This document shows, piece after piece, positions 9,061-20,749 of a stretch of DNA of 64,000 bases. Each line of letters begins with the position of its first letter. The stretch's first letter is position 1. The translations under genes were made by a program, and so were the position numbers. This stretch comes from Pseudacidovorax sp. (GTDB lineage Bacteria; Pseudomonadota; Gammaproteobacteria; Burkholderiales; Burkholderiaceae_C). Below the pieces are notes generated by a model. The model was not told where the DNA came from. It made no database searches and saw nothing but the letters and a program-made list of their open reading frames with translations. The DNA lies in assembly GCF_017991995.1 (NCBI RefSeq), contig NZ_JAGOPN010000006.1, forward strand, positions 186,001 through 250,000, given 5' to 3'.

Positions 9061-10257
9061 ATGACCATCCAACGCATTTCCACCCCCAACCTGCGCGAGA
9101 CGGCCATCCAGCGCCTGGCCGAACGCCAGGCCCAACTGGCCGACCTGCAGGAGCAGGTCAACACCGGCAAGAAGATCAACCGCCTCAGCGACGACCCGCT
9201 GGCCGCGGCGCAGGCCGAGCGCGCCACCACCCGCGTGGCACGCGTCGAGACGCAGCAGCGCGCGCTGCAGGCCCAGACGGCCTCGATGACCAGCGTGGAG
9301 TCGACGCTCGGCGATTCGGTGACCGCCCTGCAGTCCTTCCGCTCGCTGCTGGTGCAGGCTGGCGGCGGCGCGCTCTCGGAGACCGACCGCCAGTCCATCG
9401 CCCAGCAGATGACGGCGCTGCGCGACCAGTTGCTGTCGTATGCCAACACCACCAATGCCGACGGCCTGCCGCTCTTCGGCGGCCTGGGCAGCACCGCCCG
9501 GCCCTTCACCGATGCCGGCGGCACGGTGAGCTACCAGGGCGTGTCGGGCCAGGCCGCCGCCTCGGACAGCAGCGTGCCCGGCGTGCTCGATGGCTTCGCG
9601 ACCTGGATGGATGTGCCCACCGGCAACGGCGTGTTCGAGGTGAACCAGGCCACCGGCACGACCCAGGTGCACACCGACACCGGCCAGGTGCTGGACCCGG
9701 GCGCGCTCACCGGCCACGGGTACCAGGTGAAGTTCTCCGTCGCCACCGACGGCACGACCACCTACGACGTGCTCGACACCAACACCCAGCAGGCGGTGGT
9801 CTCCGGCGCCGCGTACAAAAGCGGCCAGGCGATCAGCTTCGGCGGCATGTCCTTCACGGCCAGCGGCACGCCGGCCAGTGGCGACACGCTGGAGGTCAAA
9901 CCCTCAGGCAGCCAGAGCCTCTTCGCGGTCATGGACCAGGCCATCGCGGGTGTGCGCAGCGCGGCCAATGGCCAGGTCACGCAGGCCGTCTCGCGCGGGC
10001 TGGCGCAGGTGGATTCAGGCCTGGCCAAGCTGTCCGCCGCGCGCAGCCAGGCCGGCGAGTTGCTCAACCGGGCCGATACCATCGGCGACCGGCTGACCAC
10101 CCGCAGCGACCAGCTCGAGAAGGTGCGTGCCGACGCCGAGGATGCCGACCCTGTCAAGGTTCTCTCGGATATCAGCAGCCAGCAGACGATGTACTCTGCC
10201 GCCCTGGGCACCTATGCCCAGATCCAGAAGCTCTCTCTCTTCAACTACCTGAGCTGA
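9061..10257 (+). CDS. flgL: Flagellar hook-associated protein 3, FlgL
   Basis: FlgL is the second junction protein and is related to flagellin. The frame is open far upstream through flgK, but the ATG at 9061 gives MTIQRISTPNLRETAIQRLA, which fits the family, and a 398-residue protein of normal size. Diagnostic pieces are EQVNTGKKINRLSDDPLAAA (flagellin-like N-terminal D0/D1), YANTTNADGLPLFGG, and the C-terminal helix DPVKVLSDISSQQTMYSAAL with IQKLSLFNYL. It begins 17 bases after flgK and closes the structural flagellar series in this window. Confidence 0.96.
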   Translation: MTIQRISTPNLRETAIQRLAERQAQLADLQEQVNTGKKINRLSDDPLAAAQAERATTRVARVETQQRALQAQTASMTSVESTLGDSVTALQSFRSLLVQAGGGALSETDRQSIAQQMTALRDQLLSYANTTNADGLPLFGGLGSTARPFTDAGGTVSYQGVSGQAAASDSSVPGVLDGFATWMDVPTGNGVFEVNQATGTTQVHTDTGQVLDPGALTGHGYQVKFSVATDGTTTYDVLDTNTQQAVVSGAAYKSGQAISFGGMSFTASGTPASGDTLEVKPSGSQSLFAVMDQAIAGVRSAANGQVTQAVSRGLAQVDSGLAKLSAARSQAGELLNRADTIGDRLTTRSDQLEKVRADAEDADPVKVLSDISSQQTMYSAALGTYAQIQKLSLFNYLS

Positions 10258-10291
10258 GGCCTGTCGCCAGGCTTCCTCCCTCTTCCGCATC

Positions 10292-11533
10292 GTGGCCCAA
10301 TCCGTTCTCGGCAGTCTCACCCTTTGCTACCAGCTTCTTTGGAATCGCAGGCGCGACATGGCGGGGATACGGCTGCTGGCCTACGAGGACGGTGAACATG
10401 CCGACGGCGGCCATCTGCTGCGCAGCCTCACCGAGATGTGGATGGCCGAATCGCCCAAGCTGCTGGTGGCGCCGCGCTCGCCCCGGCTGCTGCACGGCGT
10501 GCTGGAGCAGGCCGATGGCGAGTCGCCGATGGTCGAGGTGCCGGTCGACTGGCTGGCCGACGAAGCCCTGGCCCTGGCCGCCACCGAGGCCCGCCGCCGC
10601 GGCGCCGCACTCATCGCCTCGGCCGGTCCCGGACCGCGGCGCACGGACTTCCCGGGCCGCAGCTCGCCCCGCGTGATGGAGCTGGAGGTCGACCATGCGG
10701 CCGCCGCCCTGCAGGCCGTGCTGCGCGCGCGCGAGGCCGATCCGCGCCATCCCGCGCAGCGGGCGGCGGCACAGGCGCAACTGGCCGCCAGCCCCATCGA
10801 GCCCGAGCAGATCGTGGTGGGTGCCGCCAGCATGGCGCTGGTCGAACATGCGCTGGACCAGCGCGCGGCCTGGGCCGTGGCCGGCTGGCCCATCGAGGAC
10901 GTGCTCCACCGCAACAAGGGCCAGCCGCTGCCGCCCACGCGCCGCGGCGTGGTGCGCACCATGCAGGCGCTCGAATCCGAACAGTCGCTGGATCAGCTGG
11001 AGCTGCAGTTCGGCCAGGAGCCGGCACTGGCCTATCGCCTGCTGCTGCATCTCAACTCGGCGAGCCTGGGCCTGCGGCGCCGCATCACCTCGCTGCGCCA
11101 CGGCGTGATGATGCTGGGCTACCGCACACTCGACGCCTGGCTGGCCGAGCAGTTGCCCCACACCAGCGACGACCGCAACCTGCAGCCCGCCAATGCCACC
11201 ATGGTGCTGCGGGCGCACCTCACCTCGCAACTGATGGAAGCGGGCGTGGAAGAGGAGTTGCGGCGGGAGGTCTATCTGTGCGGGCTGTTCGCCCAGCTCG
11301 ACCTGGTGATGGACGAGCCCATGCGCACGGCGGTCGGTCGGGTGGCGCTGCCCGAGCGACTGGTGGAGGCGGTGCTGCGCGGCACCGGGCCCTACGCCAG
11401 CGTGCTGCAGGTGGCCCAGGCCCTCGGCCAGGACAACCCGGCCGTGGTGCGCGCCACCCGCGCGCGCTTCGACATGGGTGCCGAGGAAATCAACCGCTCG
11501 CTGCTGCGCACGCTGGCGGTGGCGACGGTCTGA
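10292..11533 (+). CDS. HDOD-domain signalling protein, downstream of flgL
   Basis: This 413-residue protein opens MAQSVLGSLTLCYQLLWNRR and carries an HDOD domain at about residues 225 to 400, recognised by QLEQFGQEPALAYRLL-like sequence (here LELQFGQEPALAYRLLLHLN), SASLGLRRRITSLRHGVMML and LGYRTLDAWL. The N-terminal 200 residues look like a heavily degenerate EAL-type region: family members pair EAL and HDOD, but I see no intact EVL or DDF catalytic motif. HDOD proteins act as non-enzymatic signalling adaptors, often in motility or cyclic-di-GMP circuits, so the place 34 bases after flgL suggests flagellar regulation. The start is GTG and no strong ribosome-binding site is visible, so the start is uncertain. 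Confidence 0.8.
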   Translation: MAQSVLGSLTLCYQLLWNRRRDMAGIRLLAYEDGEHADGGHLLRSLTEMWMAESPKLLVAPRSPRLLHGVLEQADGESPMVEVPVDWLADEALALAATEARRRGAALIASAGPGPRRTDFPGRSSPRVMELEVDHAAAALQAVLRAREADPRHPAQRAAAQAQLAASPIEPEQIVVGAASMALVEHALDQRAAWAVAGWPIEDVLHRNKGQPLPPTRRGVVRTMQALESEQSLDQLELQFGQEPALAYRLLLHLNSASLGLRRRITSLRHGVMMLGYRTLDAWLAEQLPHTSDDRNLQPANATMVLRAHLTSQLMEAGVEEELRREVYLCGLFAQLDLVMDEPMRTAVGRVALPERLVEAVLRGTGPYASVLQVAQALGQDNPAVVRATRARFDMGAEEINRSLLRTLAVATV

Positions 11534-11618
11534 GCGTCGACGCGGATACGGGCACGCCCGGCCCGCAGCATGCCAACGGGCCCGCCAGGCCGCAGGGCCC
11601 GGCGAGCGGGGCGCCAGC

Positions 11619-13280
<1,662 letters not shown>

Positions 13281-13606
13281 GGCTTCGTGTCGGTGCGGGG
13301 TGGGGGAACGCGCTCGGATGAAGAGGGGCCCGGTGCCGGGCGAGCGCGAAAACCATCGATTATCCCTCCTCGACGCGGCCGACGGGCGCGCCAGCGCTGA
13401 ACTCATGCCACAATCGGGGCGTTGCCGGGCACAGTCACCCGCAACACGGCTCTTCGCCGGGGACGACGGATTCGCATCCTTCCAGGCTCCCGCCTTACCT
13501 CCCTTTCCACCTCGACTGGCCCGGTTCGCGCCCAAGCAGCGCCATCGCGGCGGGTGGACGCAAGAAGAACACCGCGCCGTGCATGGCGCCCGTAAGTAAC
13601 TACCGA
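13281..13606. other. Divergent intergenic region between ettA and rhlE (326 bases)
   Basis: This is the only gap above 300 bases. It must hold the promoters of ettA (leftward) and rhlE (rightward). I see no convincing -35/-10 pair, no long dyad and no conserved small reading frame. The first 24 bases before 13607 could be coding if rhlE begins at the upstream ATG at 13583. Confidence 0.5.
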
Positions 13607-15406
13607 ATGAACTTCGACGAACTGAAGCTGGCCCCCGCCATCCTCAAGGCCGTGCGCGAGCAAGGCTACGAAACCCCCACCCCCATCCAGGCCCAGGCCA
13701 TCCCGGCCGTCCTCGAAGGCCATGACCTCCTCGCCGGCGCGCAGACCGGCACCGGCAAGACCGCCGCCTTCACCCTGCCCATGCTGCACCGCCTGTCCAA
13801 GGGCGAGGGCAAAACCAACAAGTTCGGCAAGGACGGCATCGCCGCCCTGGTGCTGACCCCCACGCGCGAACTCGCCGCCCAGGTCGAGGAATCCGTGCGT
13901 ACCTACGGCAAGTACCTGCCGCTGAGCTCCACCGTCATCTTCGGCGGCGTGGGCATGAACCCCCAGATCGAGCGCATCAAGCGCGGCGTGGACATCCTGG
14001 TGGCCACGCCGGGCCGCCTGCTCGACCTGCAGCAGCAAGGCCACCTGGACCTGTCCACAGTCGAGATCCTGGTGCTCGACGAAGCCGACCGCATGCTCGA
14101 CATGGGCTTCATCCACGACGTGAAGAAGGTGCTGGCCCTGGTGCCCAAGGACAAGCAGAGCCTGCTGTTCTCGGCCACCTTCAGCGACGACATCCGCGAG
14201 CTGGCCAACAGTCTGCTGCGCAATCCGCAGAGCATCCAGGTCACGCCGCGCAACACCACGGTGCAGCGCATCACGCAGGTGGTCCACCCGGTGGGCCGTG
14301 GCAAGAAGAAGCAGCTGCTGGCGCACATCATCCAGCAGCACGACTGGAGCCAGGTGCTGGTGTTCACGCGCACCAAGTTCGGCGCCAACCATGTGGCCGA
14401 GTTCCTCGAGAAGAACGGCATCACCGCCATGGCGCTGCACGGCAACAAGAGCCAGAGCGCCCGCACGCAGGCGCTGGCCGGCTTCAAGAGCGGCGAGATC
14501 CGCGCCCTGGTGGCCACCGACATCGCGGCCCGCGGCATCGACATCGACGACCTGCCGCACGTGGTGAACTACGAGATCCCCAACGTGCCCGAGGACTATG
14601 TCCACCGCATCGGCCGCACCGGCCGCGCGGGCAAGGAAGGCCAGGCCGTGAGCCTGGTCTGCCTGGACGAGGAAGGCTTCATGCAGGAGATCGAGCGCTT
14701 CACCAAGCAGCAGATCCCCTCTGAAACGCTCGAAGGCTTCGGCCCCGACGAAGGCGAGATCGCCGAGCCCATCGCCATGGGTCGCCAGACCCTGTGGGGC
14801 GGCGCCGGCAAGCCGCCGAGCCGCGAGGTGATGGCCGCCGCGGCACGTGCTGCGCGCCAGGAGATGATGACCCGCATCCGCGAGAACAAGGCGGGCCAGG
14901 GCGGCGAGCGCGGCGGCCAGAAGAAGGCCGGTGGCGGTCAGGGCCAGGGCGGCCGTGGCCAGCAACCCCAGCAGCAACGCGCCGGCGGCCAGCCCTCGGG
15001 TGGCGGCAATGGCGGTCCGCGCCCGCCGCGTCAGAACAACGGGCCCAAGCGTCACCATGGCGGCGCGGGCGGCCACGGCGGCGGCAACGCGCCGGCCCAT
15101 GCCCTGTACGAGGACCGTCCGGAGCGCCAGCCCAAGCACTACGGCAACACGACCAGCCCCTCGCATGCCGACGTGGTCGCGCATCGCCGCGCCGAGGCCT
15201 ATGGCGGACCGTCGGGCCAGCCCGATCCGCTGCGCACCAGCGTCGAGGCGACCTTCGGCCGTGGCCGTCGCAATGGCGGCGGCGGCGGTGGTGGTGGCAA
15301 CGGCGGCGGCGGCGGTGGTGGTGGCAATCGCCGTCGTGGCGGCGGTGGCGGTGGCTACTCCGGCGGTGGCGGTGGCGGCTACTCCGGCGGCGGCAAGCGC
15401 TACTGA
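13607..15406 (+). CDS. rhlE: DEAD-box ATP-dependent RNA helicase, RhlE type
   Basis: This is a cytoplasmic RNA helicase of the RhlE group, acting in ribosome assembly or RNA turnover. The start [20 protein letters not shown] matches the family; an in-frame ATG at 13583 would add eight residues. All motifs are present: Q motif TPTPIQ (24-29), motif I AQTGTGKT (45-52), [13 protein letters not shown] and [10 protein letters not shown]. After about residue 430 comes a long basic, Gly/Gln/Arg-rich tail that ends in near-pure Gly runs broken by NRRR and YSGG, an RNA-binding style extension. The tail is low-complexity and prone to length change. An intrinsic terminator follows. Confidence 0.94.
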   Translation: MNFDELKLAPAILKAVREQGYETPTPIQAQAIPAVLEGHDLLAGAQTGTGKTAAFTLPMLHRLSKGEGKTNKFGKDGIAALVLTPTRELAAQVEESVRTYGKYLPLSSTVIFGGVGMNPQIERIKRGVDILVATPGRLLDLQQQGHLDLSTVEILVLDEADRMLDMGFIHDVKKVLALVPKDKQSLLFSATFSDDIRELANSLLRNPQSIQVTPRNTTVQRITQVVHPVGRGKKKQLLAHIIQQHDWSQVLVFTRTKFGANHVAEFLEKNGITAMALHGNKSQSARTQALAGFKSGEIRALVATDIAARGIDIDDLPHVVNYEIPNVPEDYVHRIGRTGRAGKEGQAVSLVCLDEEGFMQEIERFTKQQIPSETLEGFGPDEGEIAEPIAMGRQTLWGGAGKPPSREVMAAAARAARQEMMTRIRENKAGQGGERGGQKKAGGGQGQGGRGQQPQQQRAGGQPSGGGNGGPRPPRQNNGPKRHHGGAGGHGGGNAPAHALYEDRPERQPKHYGNTTSPSHADVVAHRRAEAYGGPSGQPDPLRTSVEATFGRGRRNGGGGGGGGNGGGGGGGGNRRRGGGGGGYSGGGGGGYSGGGKRY

Positions 15407-15435
15407 GCGAATCCTGCCTGCACAAGCGAAGAACG

Positions 15436-15460
15436 AAGCGGCCCATCGGGCCGCTTTTTC
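15436..15460 (+). terminator. Rho-independent terminator of rhlE
   Basis: A nine-base stem AAGCGGCCC / GGGCCGCTT with an ATC loop is followed by a T-run (TTTTTC). It lies 30 bases after the rhlE stop and before the marR promoter, so it separates the two units. Confidence 0.9.
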
Positions 15461-15473
15461 TTTGGCTGCTCGA

Positions 15474-15508
15474 TTGACGCGGCCAAGCCGTTTGCATAGC
15501 ATGATATG
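15474..15508 (+). promoter_or_regulatory. Candidate sigma-70 promoter with overlapping dyad, upstream of marR
   Basis: TTGACG at 15474-15479 and TAGCAT at 15497-15502 are 17 bases apart, a plausible -35/-10 pair. The imperfect palindrome CATAGCATGATATG (15495-15508, 12 of 14 positions symmetric) covers the -10 element. This is the layout of an autorepressing MarR operator. The assignment to the adjacent regulator is inferred. Confidence 0.5.
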
Positions 15509-15531
15509 GAAATAGCCATGATGGAGACCGC

Positions 15532-16011
15532 ATGATCGAGGACGTCGTCAAGGAGCTGGGCCATCTGACGCTCGGCACCCGCCTGAAGCGAACCGGCGAG
15601 TTGCTGCAGGCGCAGACGCAGGCCGTTCTCGCCAGCTACGGTTTCGAACAGCCGGCCGCGCACTTCCCGCTGCTGGCGGCGCTGGACCGGTTGGGCGCCC
15701 TGAGCGTCGGCGAGCTGAGCCAGGCCGTGGGCGTGAGCCAGCCCGTGGTCACCCGATCGCTCAAGGGGCTGGAGGACGAAGGCCTCGTGCAGTCGGAGAC
15801 GGGCGACGAAGACCGCCGCGTGCGCCGCGTGACCTTGAGCCGCAAGGGCAGAAGCCTGGTGCAGCGTGCCCGGCGCGAAGCCTGGCCGGCCATCGAGTCC
15901 GCTGTCGCGCAGGCCTGCGCCCGAAGCCGGGGCGATCTGCTCTCGCAGCTCGCTGCACTTGAGGACGCGCTGGCCACCACCCCTCTGTTGCAGCGCATCC
16001 AGGAGGCCTGA
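15532..16011 (+). CDS. MarR-family transcriptional regulator
   Basis: This is a 159-residue winged-helix regulator. The core LSVGELSQAVGVSQPVVTRS is the recognition-helix region, followed by LKGLEDEGLVQSETGDEDRR, the wing, and VTLSRKGRSL, the usual MarR continuation. Such proteins bind palindromes as dimers and are released by small ligands. It is two bases upstream of a GNAT acetyltransferase and is clearly co-transcribed with it, so it probably controls that gene and itself through the dyad over its own promoter. The ligand cannot be read from the sequence. Confidence 0.88.
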   Translation: MIEDVVKELGHLTLGTRLKRTGELLQAQTQAVLASYGFEQPAAHFPLLAALDRLGALSVGELSQAVGVSQPVVTRSLKGLEDEGLVQSETGDEDRRVRRVTLSRKGRSLVQRARREAWPAIESAVAQACARSRGDLLSQLAALEDALATTPLLQRIQEA

Positions 16012-16013
16012 CC

Positions 16014-16688
16014 ATGTCCGCACTCGACCGGCCCGTCTGGGCCAGCCTGCAGCATCAACCGCATTGGGCACTCGGGGGTGAGCGTGCACGACGCTTCGTG
16101 CCCGATCTCCACGGCTTTGCCGCCACGGCGGATGAAAGTGCGGCCAGCCTCGACGCACTCGTCGGCCTTCTCGGCCCCGCTGGCGACAGCGTGTATCTGC
16201 TGCAGGTGCCGGCCATCGCCGTTCCTCCGGGCCTTGAAGTCGTGAAAGCAGCCGCAGGCGTGCAGATGGTGGCCACACGCCGCCTCCACGCCGATGACAA
16301 CGTGGTGGTGCTGGGCGATGCGGATGTTGACGAGATGCTGGCCCTGGCCCGGCTCACCGAGCCCGGCCCCTTCTTCGCCCGCACGCACACGCTGGGGCGT
16401 TTCATCGGCGTGCGCATCGGCGGCCGTCTGGCCGCAATGGCCGGCGAGCGCATGCGCTTTCCCGGGCATGTGGAGATCAGTGGCGTCTGCACGCATCCGG
16501 ACTTCCGCGGACAGGGCCTGGCGCGCCGCCTGTCTGCCGCCGTGGCAGCCGACATCCAGCAGCGCGGCGACCTGCCCTTCCTGCACGCGTGGACGACGAA
16601 CACCGCCGCGATCTCGCTGTACGAAGACCTCGGCTTCGTCGTGCGCACGCCGGTCCATGTCGCCGTGCTTCGGCGAAAGCCGTCCTGA
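16014..16688 (+). CDS. GNAT-family N-acetyltransferase (FR47-like)
   Basis: This 224-residue protein has an N-terminal half without clear motifs (about 1 to 110) and a C-terminal GNAT fold. The acetyl-CoA site is VEISGVCTHPDFRGQGLARR, with the R/Q-x-x-G-x-G/A loop RGQGLA, followed by motif B, TNTAAISLYEDLGFVVRTPV. The two-part layout resembles FR47-type acetyltransferases. The substrate is unknown. It starts two bases after the MarR gene and depends on the same promoter. It could modify an amine or small toxic compound sensed by the regulator, but that is inference only. Confidence 0.85.
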   Translation: MSALDRPVWASLQHQPHWALGGERARRFVPDLHGFAATADESAASLDALVGLLGPAGDSVYLLQVPAIAVPPGLEVVKAAAGVQMVATRRLHADDNVVVLGDADVDEMLALARLTEPGPFFARTHTLGRFIGVRIGGRLAAMAGERMRFPGHVEISGVCTHPDFRGQGLARRLSAAVAADIQQRGDLPFLHAWTTNTAAISLYEDLGFVVRTPVHVAVLRRKPS

Positions 16689-16912
16689 GGCCTTCCACGC
16701 GGTCGAGACGATCGACCTCCGCACAGGAAGGCTTTCCCCGGCGACACGGGGCGCATCCTTAGGCCAGCCTTAAGCGGCCCACCACAAGACCGCGTCCGAC
16801 TGGCATCGCCCGCGCCATCGGCCTAGAGTGGCTCCACGCTGCACACCGACACCGGCGGTCGTTCCTCCTCCGTGCCAGGCGCAACGCTTGCACAACCCAA
16901 GGAGAACACACC

Positions 16913-18163
16913 ATGACCTGGACCCGCGAGCAGATCCACGTGACCACCGCCAGCTATCTCGGCTGGACGCTGGACGCCTTCGACTTCTTCCTGATGGTGT
17001 TCATCCTGAAGGACATCGCGGCCGAGTTCCACGCGCCGCTGCCTTCCGTGGCGCTCGCCATCACGCTCACGCTGGCCATGCGGCCGGTGGGCGCGCTGAT
17101 CTTCGGGCGGCTGGCCGACCGTTTCGGGCGCCGGCCCACCATGATGGCCAACATCCTCTGCTATGCCGTGCTGGAGCTGCTGTCGGGCTTCTCGCCCAAC
17201 CTGGCGACGCTGGTCGTGCTGCGGGCGCTGTTCGGCATCGCCATGGGCGGCGAATGGGGCGTGGGCTCGGCCCTCACCATGGAGACGGTGCCGGCGCGAT
17301 CGCGCGGCTTCGTCTCCGGGTTGCTGCAGGCCGGCTATCCCACGGGCTTTCTGCTGGCGTCGCTCGTGTTCGGCCTGTTCTATTCACACATCGGCTGGCG
17401 CGGCATGTTCTTCGTCGGCATCCTGCCGGCGCTGCTGGTGATCTACGTGCGCTCGCATGTGCCCGAATCGCCCGCGTGGAAGCAGATGGCCAGCCAGCCC
17501 CGGCCCAGTCTGCTGGCCGGCCTGCGCCAGCAGTGGAAGCTCGCCCTCTACGCCGTGGTGCTGATGACGGCCTTCAACTTCTTCTCGCACGGCACGCAGG
17601 ACCTGTACCCGACCTTCCTGCGCGTGCAGCATGGCTTCGACGCGCACACCGTGTCGATGGTGACCATCGTGCTCAACATCGGCGCCATCGTGGGTGGCCT
17701 GGCCTGCGGCACGCTCTCCGAGCGCATCGGCCGCCGGTGGACCATCTTCGGCGCCGCCCTCTTCGCGCTGCCCGTGCTGCCGCTGTGGGCCTATTCGCAC
17801 TCGGCGGCCGCGCTGGCGGCGGGCGCCTTCCTCATGCAGCTGAGCGTGCAAGGCGCCTGGGGCGTGATCCCGGTGCACCTCAACGAGATCTCGCCACCCG
17901 CACTGCGGGCCACCTTCCCGGGCCTTGTCTACCAGCTGGGCAACCTGCTGGCTTCGGTCAACGCGACCATGCAAGCATCGCTCGCGACCTCACGCGGCAA
18001 CGACTATGCGTTTGCGATGGCCGTGGTGGCCGGCACGGTCGCGGTGGTCATCGCGGGCCTGATCCTGTTCAGCCGCGAGCACCGCGGCGTGGACATGGGC
18101 GTGCAGGCGCCCCTCACTCCGGCCAGCGGCGGTGGCGTGCATCCCGCCCTCGCCCACCGCTGA
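16913..18163 (+). CDS. MFS transporter, SHS/AAHS-like carboxylate:H+ symporter
   Basis: This 416-residue inner-membrane carrier has about twelve hydrophobic segments. The start SYLGWTLDAFDFFLMVFILK resembles the sialate/lactate:H+ symporter (SHS) group and related aromatic-acid carriers, and the Asp in the first helix is typical of proton-coupled acid uptake. The MFS loop signature appears as GRLADRFGRRPTMM, with GMGGEWG-like IAMGGEWGVGSALTMETVPA. The ribosome-binding site AAGGAG lies eight bases before the ATG. The 224 bases upstream separate it from the GNAT gene. It converges on sdaA with a 21-base gap. The substrate is probably a mono- or dicarboxylate but is not fixed by the sequence. 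Confidence 0.85.
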   Translation: MTWTREQIHVTTASYLGWTLDAFDFFLMVFILKDIAAEFHAPLPSVALAITLTLAMRPVGALIFGRLADRFGRRPTMMANILCYAVLELLSGFSPNLATLVVLRALFGIAMGGEWGVGSALTMETVPARSRGFVSGLLQAGYPTGFLLASLVFGLFYSHIGWRGMFFVGILPALLVIYVRSHVPESPAWKQMASQPRPSLLAGLRQQWKLALYAVVLMTAFNFFSHGTQDLYPTFLRVQHGFDAHTVSMVTIVLNIGAIVGGLACGTLSERIGRRWTIFGAALFALPVLPLWAYSHSAAALAAGAFLMQLSVQGAWGVIPVHLNEISPPALRATFPGLVYQLGNLLASVNATMQASLATSRGNDYAFAMAVVAGTVAVVIAGLILFSREHRGVDMGVQAPLTPASGGGVHPALAHR

Positions 18164-18184
18164 CGACTGCACGGTGGCTGGCGG

Positions 18185-19558
<1,374 letters not shown>

Positions 19559-19565
19559 CGGCCGA

Positions 19566-20735
19566 TCATGCCGCGGGCAATTGCTGCCGCACCAGGGCAA
19601 CCCAGTAGGCGGCGCCCAGCGGCAGGATGTTGTCGTTGAAATCGTAGTAAGGGTTGTGCACCGGCGGATCGTCGGCGCCCTCGCCCGCGCCGATGCCGAT
19701 GTAGGCGCCGGGTCGCTTCTGCAGCATGAAGGCGAAGTCCTCCGAGCCCATGGCCGGCGCAATGTCCGTGTGCACCTGCCCCTCACCGACCAGGCTGGCT
19801 GCGGCGGCGATGGCCGCCTGCGTCTCGGCCGGCGTGTTGACCACGCCGGGATAGCCGCGCATGTACTTGAGCGACACCGTCGCGCCGTGCGTACGGGCCA
19901 CGCCCTCGCAGATCTGGCGCATGGCGGCCTCGGTGCGGTCCTGCACGGCCGCGTCCAGCGTGCGCACGGTGCCGCGCAGCACGACCTCTTCGGGGATCAC
20001 GTTCCACGTGTCGCCGCCATGGATCTGCGTGACGCTGACCACGGCCGACTGGGTGGCGGCGGTGCGGCGGCTCACGATGGTCTGCAATGCATTGATCAGC
20101 TGGGCCGCCACCACCACCGAGTCGATGCCGGTCTCGGGCATGGCGCCGTGGCTGCCCTTGCCGGTGACGACGATCTCGAAAGTGTCGAGAAAGGCCGTCA
20201 TGGTGCCGCTGCGGATGGCGAAGTGCCCGCGCGGCAGTTGCGGAAAGTTGTGCATGCCGTAGACGGCGTCGGCCGGGAACTGGTCGAACAGCCCCTCCTC
20301 CACCATCACGCGGCCGCCGCCCTCGTTTTCCTCGCCGGGCTGGAAGACGAAGTGCACCGTCCCGCGGAAGGGCTTGTGCCGTGCCAGATGGGCCGCCGCG
20401 CCCAGCAGCATGGCGGTGTGGCCGTCATGGCCGCAAGCGTGCATCTTGCCGTTGCAGCGCGAGGCATGCGGCTGGCGGCCCAGCTCCTGCATGTTGAGTG
20501 CGTCCAGGTCGGCACGCAGCGCGATGCTGGGGCCATCGCCGTTACGGAGCGTGGCGACCACACCCGTCACGGCCAGGCCACGATGCACGGGCAGGCCCAT
20601 CAGCGCCAAAGCCTGCGCCACCACGTTGGCGGTGCGGTGCTCCTCGAAGGCGGTCTCGGGATTGGCATGGATGTCGCGGCGCCAGGCGACCATGCTCTGG
20701 CGGATGTCGTCGGCGATCTCGGGATTTCGGTACAT
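19566..20735 (-). CDS. M20-family amidohydrolase (hippurate hydrolase-like)
   Basis: This is a 389-residue metal-dependent peptidase/amidohydrolase that cleaves N-acyl or amide bonds of amino-acid conjugates. Metal and catalytic residues are visible: HACGHDGH (C101, H103), the Glu pair in [10 protein letters not shown] (E135, E136), H162 in [11 protein letters not shown], and the late His in [12 protein letters not shown]. Dimerisation-domain sequence [20 protein letters not shown] also fits. It starts 15 bases after the DUF3100 permease and ends eight before sdaA. The substrate is unknown; the neighbours suggest an imported acylated amino acid. Confidence 0.9.
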   Translation of the reverse strand: MYRNPEIADDIRQSMVAWRRDIHANPETAFEEHRTANVVAQALALMGLPVHRGLAVTGVVATLRNGDGPSIALRADLDALNMQELGRQPHASRCNGKMHACGHDGHTAMLLGAAAHLARHKPFRGTVHFVFQPGEENEGGGRVMVEEGLFDQFPADAVYGMHNFPQLPRGHFAIRSGTMTAFLDTFEIVVTGKGSHGAMPETGIDSVVVAAQLINALQTIVSRRTAATQSAVVSVTQIHGGDTWNVIPEEVVLRGTVRTLDAAVQDRTEAAMRQICEGVARTHGATVSLKYMRGYPGVVNTPAETQAAIAAAASLVGEGQVHTDIAPAMGSEDFAFMLQKRPGAYIGIGAGEGADDPPVHNPYYDFNDNILPLGAAYWVALVRQQLPAA

Positions 20736-20749
20736 GGTGGGAGCGTGGG

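Noticed and set aside
15270-15400. Tandem repeat or microsatellite at the rhlE end considered as a separate repeat feature
   Set aside because: It is the coding sequence of the Gly-rich tail; reported with the gene instead.
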